From Asterochloris sp. CNOR1 (taxonomy: Eukaryota > Chlorophyta > Trebouxiophyceae > Trebouxiales > Trebouxiaceae): DNA of 64,000 bases. The notes beneath the pieces were generated by a model that saw only the letters and a list, made by a program, of their open reading frames with translations, was not told the DNA's origin and did not search any database. This document shows, in pieces, positions 45,018 through 57,169 of this stretch; the first letter of the stretch is position 1; the number at the start of each line of letters is the position of its first letter. The DNA lies in assembly GCA_963969365.1 (NCBI GenBank), contig OZ017749.1, positions 3,472,001-3,536,000 on the forward strand, read 5' to 3'. The position numbers and the translations under genes are program-made.

Positions 45018-48000
45018 TCACAGCTTCTCTATGACAGAGGCCGGTACAGGGATGCCTGTCTTGCTCTGAATCATCTGGGCCAGCATGCTGTACTGAGAGC
45101 TGTGCCCTGTGAACTGCTGGCCAGTCTGGCCTGCAGCAGCATGCAGTCACGTCAGCAACGGGCTGGACGTCACTCTGACCATGAGGGCACAAAGCGATGC
45201 TCTGCACTTCAGCAGGACGACCAGCCCAGTGGCTGGCTGAAGGATGTGCTATTGGCACTCGCACAGAGCAAAAGTGCTGGTGGTCAATGCAAGCTCACTT
45301 TGAAAGTGTGAAAGGAGGCCGCTCAGCTGCAGGCAGAAAGCGCAGTGTCAGAAAAGGGGGGACAACGCTAAGATTTGAGGTTGTTTGAAGCAGAGGTTGA
45401 TGGGCAGCACACTCAAGAAGGGCTGCCTTCCTGCTGCCATTGCAGGCGTCCCAGGCATAACAGTAAGGACCCCAACCATGCGATTCACCACGAAGCTGGG
45501 GGATGCCAGGAGTTGCAGAAGGCACAGGCACGTGCACCTTGTACCCACGCGCAGATGCGTCACACTGTCACACATGTGCTGCAGGAAAAGCAGCCCTGAC
45601 CCCATCAAGCACACTTGAGGTTCATACATGCTGCGATAGGTCATCACATGTGCATGCTGTTGTGGTGGCTCACCGTAGAGTTCATGGCTGAGGGGTTGGC
45701 CCCGCCTGAGCTGCCTCCCATGCCCCCTCCTTGGCTGCCGCCACCGCCACCGCCACCCATCATGCTGCTCATCATACCGGCCATACCCCCGCCTGCAGGC
45801 AGGTCAAAGCCTGGCTGCTGCTAATGTCAAGCACAACTTGGGAAGTTTCTTGACAGTATGTGTTTGCAGAATCATACCTCCAATACCTTTGCAGCGACGC
45901 CTGGCTTGAGGCAGAATTAAGCGATTGTCATTCAGAAACAGGCACTGCTGAGTGCAAGCAAACATGATAGGCAGGCTTCCATGGTATCAAAGGACTGCCT
46001 GTACTTGGCAGCTTGGTGGGCTGACTGGAGCACGACCTGGCAGGCTGGGAGAGGTCATGACAGACTACTACTGTAGGCAGGTTGTTGCAGAGACAGACAG
46101 GCAGCTGACCTCTGCCCTGTCCTCCACCTCCCATGCCACCTGCAGCCAGATGCAGGACAATGCTGGCACCACAGCAGCCAGACAACCCAGTGGGCGGCTT
46201 CGAACACAACGGTTGCAGGCCAGGAAGCAGGTCTCAACGTGGCTCACAAGGTGCAGTTTGCATTCCACAGGAGTAAGTGTCAAAGCTTGCCATGGCAATG
46301 CAGCTTGTGCCACGTTGACCCCTCTCCCTGCTGCCACAGATTTAGAAAGCAGGGCCAGCGTGGGATAGCCCAGGCCTGAAGATGCAGGCGACCTGTGCCA
46401 CATGGACACCTGCTGCGGCTGCCCTGTCTGCCACAAAGTCACAAAAGGGCAACTCTGCTCTGCACAAGGCCTACCAGGTGTCACCCTCTACCAGCCAGAT
46501 ATATTATAGAGGACAGGACACAATCCCACCAGCGTGGCTGGATGGCCCCAGGCAAGCTCTGAATGGCCAGCAGATATAGATCCTCCCTGGACTGGCCCTA
46601 GCCATTTGATGCGGCAGGCAGCTCCCAGCACAGCAGGACCAGGACCAAAATCTGGAGTGAAACTGAAGCACCCCAGGCATGCCATAAATTGGCCAGCACA
46701 CTCACCTCCACCCTGATTGTAGCCTCCACCAGAGCCTTGATTATAGTTGCCACCACCGCCACCCATGCCACCTGCAGACATGGTGTGGTGAGGTACACAG
46801 CCAATGTTGAGAAGGTATGTAAACAAGGTGTTGCTGCAGCATGCAACGTGCGCTGCTACAAAATCTGCAGACTGGAAAGTTGCCAGGACATCTGCCAGGT
46901 CGCAGTTGTGCGGCAAAAGCAGGCAGGCCTCCATGATTGGACCACAATCAGCAATGGCTAAGGTCTGCAATGGGACCTCAGCATTCCAGTGCCAACTTTG
47001 ATGCAAGAATGCCCCTTGCAGGCGCAGGGACTGTCATGCACAAAGGCATGCTCTGCACATGTGTGACATCTGCTTACTATGTTGCCAGCCTGCCTGGCCA
47101 GCAAACCAACACTGACACGGCAGTCTGCTGCAGATACTGGCTGCCAGCCTGCCTACACAACACAGTCACATTGCAGTCTGCTCACCTCCACCAAAGTTGC
47201 CTCCACCGCCACCGCCACCGCCGGCAGGGTAGCCAGCAGGAGCCTGCGGTGCAGACACATACCATCTGCGTCTCAAGCAGCCAAGCTGCGTAAGAGGGAC
47301 GCTCCCTCTTGAGGCAAAGGTGCTGGTCAAGAGGCCTGCCAGCACTCTATGATGGCAATGGCTTGGCATTCACTCATTGCGATGGGCAATATACACTGGC
47401 AAGCATGTCACATATCTGGCCATAGCTCTGCTGTTGCTACCAATTTCTTGAGCCGTGCACAGCCAAGAACAAGCGGCTTGACAGACATCAACCCAGATGA
47501 CATACAGGTTGCGTTAACAGTTTAGAAGGTAAGCTCAAGCTCAAACCCTGAAATGGCAAGAACAGAGAGAGACAAGCCAGGGGGGCGGCAACGCTGACCA
47601 GCCCAAGCCAAGTTGCCGCCCTCAAAATGGTTTCGTATTAGGTAGCCTCCGCACCAGCACACTGTCTGCTGAGAAATGACATCACTGCTAATTTGCTCAT
47701 CTGTTTACGATTGTGCAGGGAAGGCGGCCATGACAGACAGCGTAGGAGAGCTTGGCAGGCTCACAGCCTCTATTACTGTTGCCTTACTGCTGCGCCGCAC
47801 AGCCTACCTGGACAGAGCAGCACAGAGCAGCACAGCACAGCAGCCAGCTCACCTTCCCAGCGCCGCCGCCGTCATGCTGCTGCACATTACTGACACGTGG
47901 CGAGGTGTTTCAGGAGAAAGACAGCCTCGACGCTCTGCCTCTACACCAGCCTTGATAACATCACCACCTGGGTGTGAGGCCCCTCGCCAACCTCCTGTAC

Positions 48001-49843
48001 GCATCCTGCCCCAAAACGCAGCCCTACCTTTTGCGCCAGAGTGCCGCCGACTGCGCACAGCCTCTTGACGGATCAGTGTGCTGCCCCAGTCACCTCTGCG
48101 AGGAGCTGGGCAGGGCAGCCAGCTCACCCCGCTGGTGCCCTCCACCACAGTGCAGACTTGCAACCCACCTCACCAAGGTGGGCAAGCAGCCAGCTCCCCT
48201 GGTCGCATCTGCCGAGGCAGGCAGGACGCCTCGCGGCGACATGAGCGACCAGCTCAGCTGCTGTCATTTGCAACTGATGGCCATGCAGTGTGGTGCGCTT
48301 CCAACTGCAAATGAGCAGCTCCATAGGCCGATAGCCCGGCAAATGCCACCTGAGTTTTGGTGTTGGAACCAGACCATCATCACGCACCTCCTCGTACCCT
48401 CCTCCTCCCCCACCATACTGCTGCTGGCCCATGCCCATACCACCGCCGTAGCCGCCACCCCCGCCCCCACCTCCGTAGCCTCCCTGCTGGCCGCCGCCAA
48501 AGTTGCCACCCTGCGCCCAAATAGCCCGAGCTTGCACGTTGCACTTTAGACCTCTTGTTTTACGTTGCTGCACATTACGAATTGAAGCAGCTGGCATTGC
48601 ATTTTACATATTTTTGTTGTAAGCTGCCTGAGCTGCCGCAGGGCAGGCAGTGCTGGAGAGCAGCAGACAGGGCCAGCTGTTTGCAGACGCAAAAGAGAAA
48701 GGGCAGCTGCGAGAGACCTGGCCTTGCTGCCCAGGTCTCGGTGCCTGACTGCCAAAGGTCAGGACATGCAGTCAGCCAGGGGGTACCATGAGCACTGACC
48801 TCTTGGTGGTGGTGGTGCTTCCCACGGTGCTGCTCTCCTTCATAACCGTCGCCACCACCCCCACCACCATAGCCACCACCGCCACTACCGTAGCCTTGCT
48901 GCTCACCCCCATAGCCGCCTCCGCCAAAGCCTCTGGAGCCTTCCTGCAGGGGGCCACCCTGCAGAGGACAACGTGTGAGGGTCCCAGAACCTGTTCCTGC
49001 TCTGGCGAGCATCAGCAGATTGCTGTGGTGCATACTCAGCGCGATTGCGGGCCAGGCAGGGCCGCATGATGCAGCAGCGGAGAGCTGTGGTATGACCCTG
49101 GGGAGGCTGAGTTTGCTTGTTTGCTGCTCATGGCGGATGCCCAGCAGGGATTGCAACAGGTGTGCTCCATTGCTGAGGGACATGGGTAGAGATGGCAGGA
49201 ATGTCCACACTGTCCCACGTGCTGGCTGACATCGCCCACAGCTGGCATCGTCCACAGTGACCCCTATTGCAAAGCAACACCAGCTCAAATGATGAGCTGC
49301 ATGGCACCTGCTGCCCGCCACCACCACTGCCAGTTCTGTCGTTCATCCTGCACAACAAGCCATGGTGAATCATTGTGTCACGCTGCCAGCGCCCAACACC
49401 TTTCCGGCCACGCACATTGCTCAGCTGCTTACTTGGACATGAAGGTGTCATAGTCAGGCTGGCCATCACCATCAGCGTCCTGAGGATCAGCAGCAAGCAC
49501 CTCTATCAGAGTAAGCGCAGGTTGGGCAAGGCTCAGTGCATGTCTGGCAAGACAGAGCTTGATATCCTGCATGTGCCAGCAAACGGGCGGCCAGTATCAA
49601 TGCATGCCTTTGATGATGCATGCCTTGCCTGCACTGCACCGATCATGTTCCCAAGGTGAGACCAGTCCAGTTCTCCCATATCGGCCGCTTTGATCTGATG
49701 TGGGGTTTGGTTGTATTTGGGACCGGGCTGCCTCAAAGATGCGAGTGGAAGCTGGTAAGCAAGAACGGAAGTGGCATGGGGCCATGCATCACGCCAGCTG
49801 GAGACTCACCATTGGCCAGCCAAATACCTCCACCACCTGACAT
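45018..49843 (-). CDS. Glycine-rich protein with conserved N- and C-terminal segments
   Basis: The start ATG at 49843 gives MSGGGGIWLAN (exon to 49810). Next come KYNQTPHQIKAADMGELDW (about 49.68 kb), VLAADPQDADGDGQPDYDTF (about 49.45 kb; the DxDxDG spacing resembles a calcium loop) and KMNDRTGSGGGGQQ. At least seven short Gly-rich exons follow (about 48.9, 48.5, 47.87, 47.2, 46.75, 46.1 and 45.7 kb) with GYGG, NFGGG, NYNQG and MMSSMMGGGG motifs. The last exon, about 45115-45018, is not Gly-rich: SSQYSMLAQMIQSKTGIPVP then ASVIEKL and TGA. Many donors are GTGAGC. It could be an RNA-associated or scaffold protein; no RRM or other domain is visible and I do not recognise the family. A TGTAA signal on this strand lies at 44616-44612. 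Some small exons are approximate. Confidence 0.65.
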
Positions 49844-50607
49844 GCTGCTGCAAGTTTGCAACATGACGGAGAACTGGAGGGCCTGCTGAAATGCACAACG
49901 GTAAGAAGAGCCTGGAGGCGCCTTGTGCCAGAACAGGAGCCACATATTGAGCACACCAGCTCTGAGGTTGCTGGTGGTGACTAGGTGAGGCACATGGCTG
50001 CATCTTTGAGCCTGCAAGTTGAGATGTGCAACTCAGATGTGTACTTGCACAATCCATGGCACTCATGCATGCCTGCAAACTTTAAAGCATGTCAAAAGAG
50101 CAGCAATGAAGGCAGCGCCATCCCTGAAGACCATCCATCATATTGATAAATAGTTGAAGGAGTGAAGGTCACCAGCGTGTGATTGGACGCTCTCCTGTCA
50201 CAAGCTTGCCAATGGCTGCATGAACAGGTGTCAGGATGTTGAAGGGAGCTTGCCAACTGCAGTCAGGCTGTTTCTGCAGAGCAATCTTGGACTTGCCCTG
50301 CATGTCCAAATGGCTGTAGAGGGCTCCTGCAAACACTGCATGCCAGGCCCACCCTCCGATGTCATGGATTGATAATGTAAAATGCAGTACACCAGATTGC
50401 ATGCAGTGATATCACTGCCTTCAGACTCTAGCAATGCAGCAGTTCACCAATCTCTGCCCGTCAAATGGGTCCAGAGAAATTAGATGGGCACTCACACGCT
50501 CCCTCTACTGAACCACTGGGGAGTTGCTGCCTGTCTCCCCAGATTTGGGGTGGTTGCTCTATGTAAGCACGCTTCCCTGGGCATCCTGGTTGCCCCCGTC
50601 GTTGCAG
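49844..50607. other. Region between the DnaJ gene and the glycine-rich gene
   Basis: Both flanking genes are on the minus strand, so this should hold the DnaJ 3' UTR and the promoter of the glycine-rich gene. It is relatively AT-rich near 50130-50400. No coding exon was supported. Confidence 0.4.
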
Positions 50608-53600
50608 TCAAATCATGTATTGCTCAGCTGGGCTTCTGCCCCCCCAAGGGACTGCTCCCGAGGAGTGTGCGCGCCTCTGCGCCGCGGTTGGCGCAGCTGC
50701 CTTCCCTTCTGCACCATACCCCGCAGCTGCTTCTGAGTTTGGTGCGCTGGGGTCATGCCACCGAGGGGGCGCAGGGAACTGCACCCCATACGACGCTGGC
50801 CCACCCCAGCTGCTTGCCACACCAGCAGGCACCCTCTGCTGCTGATGTGTGGCACCAAAAGACGGCTGCTGGTAGGTCGAACCGGTGGCAGGCTGCTGGT
50901 ACTGGTAGTTCGAACCGGTGGCAGGCTGCTGGTACTGGTAGTTCGAACCAGTGGCAGGCTGCTGGTAGGGTGCAGCACTGAGGCCATAGTGCACTGGCAC
51001 CTCTGGCGCAGAGTAGAGGTGCTGCTGCTGCGGCGGCTGGCCCCACATCTCAGCTGCAGCAGCGCGGTAGACTGGCTGGGGTTGCGGGCCCTGCACAACA
51101 TAGGGGAGCGACTGTCAACGGTTTTCACTTTGTAGTGTGGAAATATGCATCAAGTGACATCTTCAAAGCAGGGCTCCCTGCGGGTGGAAGGCACTTATGC
51201 CAGCCAGCTGAAACCCGGCCCCATAGGCGCAGCACAACTAGCTGCAACTTATCTGGAGCCCTGTGTAGAGACAGCGGCAATGTCTACCAAAGATCAAGAA
51301 ACAAGATCCATGCAGCAGCGCCCATGTGCAGTCTCATGGCACCTGTCTGGGCTTACACCAGTTGCAACACTGTGACTCCTGTTGGAACACCTGCCAGCCT
51401 GTCAGCAACACCACAGCTGGAGGCAGCCGCCACCTGTGCCAGCTGGAGCCCTGAACAGGATACTCAGCGCCCACCTGAGCTGCGCTGCTGGGGCGCTTGC
51501 CAGCGGCAGCACCGGGCTGCACCGGCGTGAAAGCCTCAAACCCATGGACGCCTGCAGCAGCGCCAGCTTGTCCCGCTGCCTCTGTGGCAGCCGTACCCCT
51601 CCCCATGCCGCCACTTACATAGCTGACACCGCCAGCAGGACCTGCAGCGCAGGTAGACATTGCGGTGGGCTTTGGAGTCCCCACAGGCTGTGTGATGAGT
51701 GCGGGTTGAAAGGCGGCGGCCGCAGGTGGCCTGCAGAGCAGGGCAGCATGCTGATGAGTAGCGGGGCAGGGCTTATGTTGGGCCATGGGGTGGACATGAG
51801 GGCATGGTAGCAAGATGCTACCGAACAATACAAATGGGCCACAGCTAGGCTTGGGCACAGGTGGGGGTGGCCACAGCAACTGCAGCAAGGGCAGGGGCTG
51901 AGCACTTGGGAAAGCGTCCTGCAAGGGCAGTGTAAACCTGCAGAGTTTGGGGGTTATAGCTCTTTGACCCACCTGCCCCCCTGCGCCCCTGCCAGCTCCA
52001 CCACTTCCCTGGGGTCCTCTCTTGACCTGAGGCCCCAGCACACCAATATGAACACAATGGCAGCCGCAGTTGAAAGCAGTTGAAGCCACATGAGCGATGT
52101 GATGCCTGTTGGCTCCAGTACATGCTGGACGCAAAGGTCTGGCAGGGTGCGCAGTGTGTGCACATAGTACAGCAGGCAGGGCAGGAAATTGCTGCTCACC
52201 GTAGGGGCCTGCAGGTGTGCCCTCCGGTCCAGAGGGCCCCACTGGATGTGTAGGGTCTGTGCTGGCGCCACTGTACTGCCTGTAGCTACGCTTGGCGCCC
52301 TGTATCAGGGCAGGGCGCTAGACTGGATGCAGCAACTGCAAGGGTTAGTGAGGAGGGCTGGACAGCAGCCACTTTGGAGTGTCTCAGCAGATCAGGGCCG
52401 GACCAAAACAGAATGCTCTGTGCAGACATCAGCAGCAGTGCCCCGATAACGGCCCTCTGGCCTCTGCACAGCAGGCTGCCCTGAGCAGAGCCAGCTGTGC
52501 GCTGCACATGAAAATGTGCAGCGATTTGAGACTGGTGCAATAGGCTGCCTGCTCTCAGCTGGCACACTCAGACAAACCGACACCTTCAGGTGATGCTGCA
52601 CGTGTGTCAGACTGCCATGTTGTGCCTGCCACCTCTGCAAGGATGAGCACTTGACACCACAGCTGTGGCTTACCTGCATGACACTGGCAAGTTCCTCCAT
52701 CACGGCTGTGGCGCTGCCGCGCTGTGCAGGCGTCCTGTTGACGTCATAAAAGGCTTGGCCAAGCTTCCTGACTGCCTTGGCTCGGGTGCGCAGTTCTCGC
52801 CTGTTCACCCCTGGCTCTGAGAGGACCTGCACCCAAAGCAAGGAGCACTGTCAATCAACACTGTTTCCAATCTTTGCTGCAGCGCTAGCAAGCTGAGCTT
52901 CCTGACTGCCTATGGTCAGGTGCACAGCTCTTGCCTGTTCACATTTGGCTCCACACGGACTTGCATGCAGGGCAAAAATGCGTGAGGATGCCCTGCCAGG
53001 CATGCATGCTGACCCTCATCCAGGCTGCTATGCACTAGTCTAGGGTCGCGGCCTGAAAGGCACTGCTCTCAGGTTGTAATGCTGGCAACAAAGCCCTCGA
53101 GGGATACACATTGCGTACCCGCCCACAGCTGGCAAGGAAGGGATGCCCCACCCTGCAGTGCACCCCTGCCTGATGTGCCCACAGCTGGCTGTCACCACGA
53201 GTTGCATGATGTCAGCTTTGACAGTGCTGAGCACCTCACCCACAGCCGGCTGTCACACCTCTGGGCAGGATGTCACGTCTGACTGGTGCTGGGCATTCAC
53301 CCACAGCCGGCTGGCAGACCTTGTTGCATGATGTTACGTCTGAACTGTGCTGAGCAACTCACCCTGTCCACCACGCGGCTCAGTGTTGACTCGATGTCCA
53401 GCACGTTCAGTTTCCACAGACTGTCTGTGATCTGCTCCTTCTTCTGCTCAAAGAAGAGCGCAGCAGTTGCATCTGTGAGCTCCCCTGTCTCTAGTCCCTT
53501 TGCAGCTTCCTGTAGGCACAAACAACAGCAGGTTGCACTTATTGTGTACAGCATGATACGCAAATGTTTCCTGACGAGTGACCATCTGCTGCACCTGTGA

Positions 53601-56600
53601 AGCCTCCCAAGCACTGCTGACATCGCCAGCAATATACGTTAATGCTGTTGATCTGACTGACCTCATCAGCCACTCCAGGCTCCACCACCAAGGGGGCAAG
53701 AGATGGTGTGTGCAGGATGTGAGGTGAGCCAGCTGCTAACTCAACACCAAGGGTGCAACCTCTGCACCAGCACTGAACGTCCCGCATCCGTTAGACCTGG
53801 CACAGGCTTACACATCTGCTCCTGCTATCTGTGACAAGCTATCCGTGCAGTGAAGCCCTTGTGCCATGGAAGCCCTCCACTGAACTTCTGCCACCTTGCG
53901 CTGCCCTTGCACCTGCTGCACCTCCACCAGGCTATTACAGCTCCTGACATCCATTGCCAGCAGCCCTACACCAACAGCCAAGGTGACGCAATGGTAGACC
54001 TCGCCATGGAAATAGACGGGCTGAGGCTTATCATGCCACTCTGCTGGGGAGCAGCTGCCTGCTGCTATGTACAATGCACAATGGCTGCCCACCTGGTGCA
54101 CTCTCTTCCAGCTTGACTGTGCCCATCACCCTCCACAATAAAGCCTGCTGCCTGGACTTGCCTGCTACACCTTCACATACCCACAAACCGCACTTATGTT
54201 TGCTGCCCTATGCCCCAAAAGTCACCTGCTGCACCTCCATCATCTTGACTGTGCCCACCACAGCGTTGAGGGTGGACTTGATGCTGTGCCCGCGCTGCCG
54301 CATCCACTCTGCAGCAAAGGGCACCCCAAGCATCTTGGGGTCCTTGCCTAGCACCAGGGCAGCCCGCCTCATGTACATGTACCTGCAGCATGAGAAGCCA
54401 GCAGCCTGGAACACAGTGCTGTAGGGGTCTTATGGGGTGCCCTACTGCTCTGCAGCACGACACAATTGCACAAGCAAGGCTCACTGTACTAAGAATGCAG
54501 CATGTTAGGCAATGCCAGGGTCTGCTGCAGGGCAGCACCCTTGCTGAAGTATTGCGAGACATGCTGTGCAAGGCAGGGGATTTCATAGTAATCAGCAGCC
54601 AGGGCACGGCATGGACGAGTATGCAGGCACTCAACCTGGCCAGCCCTGCTCATCCCAGCCAAAGTGGGCAACGCTGACAGCACTGCCTACACATGCATGT
54701 ATGGACCCAGAGGATGCAGTGCAAGGCGCACAGCCACTCTTAGGCAGTTTGAAATCACATCCACTGGCACAGCCAGCGCTCGTATTGTCAGGCAGGCTTT
54801 AACCTCTTCACAGAAGCAGTGGAAGTGACAGTAGCGGCAGGAGCATGAGTCTTGAGTGATGTGAGAGGGCACCATGCAAAAGCACACAGGCGACTGCTTT
54901 TCCATAGCAAGTGCGACTGGCATCGCACCCGATGGTGTGGAGGAAGGCGGTGCCAAAGGCCTTCTCTGACAGGTGCTTGGCCTCTGACATAGCAGATACC
55001 ACAAACATGTCCTCATCCCCTTGCACGAAGGGTGTGATCTTGGTCCGCAGGTTGTTGATCAGCCTGCGCTCCCGCTCCTGCATGAGGCACCCAGACAGCT
55101 GAGCTACATGCTCGCGTTATTTCGGAGTCACAGCTGCCTGGCTAGGCGCAAAAAGGGAAAGCTTGGTCTGGGCTCTGCAGCCGTACATGTCCAAGATCAT
55201 TAGAAGTCAAGGCAAGCACATCTCTTCTGCTTGTATGGCCATGATAGGCAGCTGCTGAATTCAGCGTCCCAGCTTACGGCGGCAGCCGCTGCTGGCTGTG
55301 CGCTTGCAGCAACATGAGCTGGATGGTGGCAGAGGTGACGACGTGAGCCCAACATGACCCACAGCAGGAGCCCAGGTCACCAACGAGATTTGCAAGCATG
55401 CCAAGCTCACCATTTGCATGACATTGAGGCGCTCTGTGGCCTTCTCCTTGTTCTCCTCGCCTCCCAGGCCAGCCAGCATGGCCATCTGCAGGCACAGTCA
55501 CCCTGTCTTGGTGGGCATTCTATAATGCCCCCAGCAAGAACCTGCTCCACCGAAGGCACAGCTGTCTATGTTGATGTCTGACTCATGCAAGCACCCCGCC
55601 ACAAAAGGCTCCTCCACAGACATGGCTGCCTGTGCTGGTGTGCGACCCATCATGCGCCCAACCAGCACATGCTCGTGGTGTGCCAGGGATGCATGTCTGC
55701 CTTGGGGACACATCTGTGCTCGTCACAACCAGGAGGCCTTGTCAAGGTGCACAGATATGCTAGATGCAGATATGCTTAACATGGCTACTGCCAAGGCACA
55801 GTTTGACAAGGGGTTGGCCAGGCTTGCCCTCAGAGTGCTGGAGTCTGTGAGGCGGCCAGCCATGCTATGCAGTGATTCAGTTAGGCCGCCAGCTAAGGCA
55901 AGCAAGCCTGTGACACCCCAAGACCGGCTTGCCAGCTCCTGTTTTGTTCCAGGTGTGCCGTGCTGACCTGCAGCTGCCCGATGTACTCCTCAAAGGCATC
56001 GCTGCCGAAGAGCATGCCAAACACGGCAGCTGGGTCCATGAAGCCAGCGCCGTCAGCGATGCCCTGCTTGCCATGCTCATCATACTTCACTCGCTGACTC
56101 GGATCTGACAGCACCTGCAGTCAGGCTTGAGTTAGACACGTGAGGTGCAGGTTAGATAGTCTGTGGGCCCAGAGGTGTTGCAGTGGCCAGGCTATGCTGT
56201 AGGTCTGTGGGGCACTCAAAAGCTATGCTTCAGCTCCACGAAGTAACCTGCATTGCAGTGGCTGTGCCTGTGCAGTGTTGCTGCTATGTCTTTCATCCTG
56301 GGACACTGACTCCCAGCCTGGTCAGCGGCTTCCTTGGCGGTGGTGCCCTTCATGGTCAAGACTGACAGCCGCTGCACCTCTCGTGGCCACAAGCAACCCC
56401 CTGGCAGGGGGAGCTGCGCACAAGTAGCAAGCTGGCAGTATACCAGATGCAGCCGAGTAGCAGAAGACAGTTGCAGCCTCCAGTCTGCCCTTCCTGCATC
56501 TGACAATTTCTCAGGCCTGCTGCAACATGGCAATTTCAAGGGCGCCATGGAGTCACCTGGTAAGCTTCTCCCAGCTGCTGAAAGTTTGCTGCAGCCTCTG

Positions 56601-56793
56601 GGTCGCCAGGGTTCTTGTCAGGGTGCACCTTCCGGGCCCTGATGTAGTAAGCCTTCTTTATCTGCAGCCATAACCATCAAAGTAAACAAGGATGACTCAA
56701 CTGCTGCGTTCATGCAGGAGTCTTGGCTACCTGGTCTGCACTGGCGTTTGGTTGAACTCCCAGAACATCATAGAAAGCTGTGTCCTTGACCAT
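50608..56793 (-). CDS. DnaJ (Hsp40) co-chaperone with DNAJ-X domain
   Basis: Exons 56793-56731, 56661-56557, 56114-55968, 55485-55411, 55077-54929, 54382-54226, 53509-53363, 52826-52674, 52299-52200, one or more near 51.7-51.4 kb, and 51090-50608. The J domain (residues 1-70) starts [20 protein letters not shown] and contains the Hsp70-activating HPD in [16 protein letters not shown]. The DNAJ-X domain follows ([71 protein letters not shown]), as in plant ATJ10 and yeast Djp1/Caj1. The tail is Pro/Gln/Tyr/Gly-rich and ends SPAEQYMI. It has no Gly/Phe or zinc-finger region, so it is a class C J-protein acting with Hsp70, probably on organelle-bound clients. An exon between 54226 and 53509 may be missing from this model. 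Confidence 0.9.
50868..50966 (-). repeat. 33-base coding repeat in the DnaJ tail
   Basis: Three nearly identical units encode YQQPATGSN(Y)Q; 50894-50926 and 50927-50959 are the full 33-base copies and 50868-50893 is a shorter one. The unit is in frame (11 residues) and adds aromatic/Gln low complexity. Confidence 0.9.
52895..52968 (-). pseudogene. Decayed copy of DnaJ exon 8 start
   Basis: The stretch matches 52761-52832, the start of exon 8, over about 70 bases; both contain AGCTTCCTGACTGCCT on the plus strand, and both are preceded on the minus strand by a GCAG acceptor. Translated, the exon reads [19 protein letters not shown] and the copy reads [11 protein letters not shown] followed by stops. 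It sits about 135 bases upstream of the real exon. Confidence 0.8.
53122..53361 (-). repeat. 61-base minisatellite carrying repeated donor-like sites
   Basis: Four units begin at about 53122, 53178, 53239 and 53300 with CCCACAGC(T/C)GGC. The array ends exactly at the donor of exon 7 (53363). On the minus strand the three clearest units start GTGAGTTGCTCAGCAC, GTGAATGCCCAGCACC and GTGAGGTGCTCAGCAC, so the real donor is the first of a row of donor-like sequences. Confidence 0.85.
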
Positions 56794-57169
56794 TGCTACA
56801 GGGAGCGGCCTTCTTCAAATGTGTTGTGTTCTCCCTTGGGCACTGAGAAACGGTCTGCCAGCTCCCTGGGCCGTTCTGAGGCTACGCCTTGGGAGCTGAC
56901 AACTGTAGGAGAACTTTGCCAGTGCGTGTCACAGTGACCAGGGTGCCACAAGATGACTTGCTGTACGCAGATCTACGCCTCTGCCGAGTTTGGTGATTTC
57001 CGGTGGAAGAAGCTGGCTGCGAAGAAGGCAAAGTCTGAACATGACCTCCATCTAAGATTCCATAATCTCAGATCCACAGGGCCCAGTGCTGCTGCTGTAG
57101 CAGACTCTTCCTAGTCTGGAAAAATACCATGCATCTCATAAGCCAAGATGCCAGGTTGCATGCCTGACC
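56794..57169. promoter_or_regulatory. Divergent promoter region, DnaJ and SET genes
   Basis: This is 376 bases between opposite start codons. It holds several GAAGAAG and TTCTTC blocks (for example 56811-56820 and 57003-57025), but I could not find a strict nTTCnnGAAn heat-shock element. No TATA box is obvious. Confidence 0.45.

Noticed and set aside
56794-57169. Heat-shock element in the DnaJ promoter
   Set aside because: GAA and TTC blocks are present, but none shows the strict alternating five-base spacing.
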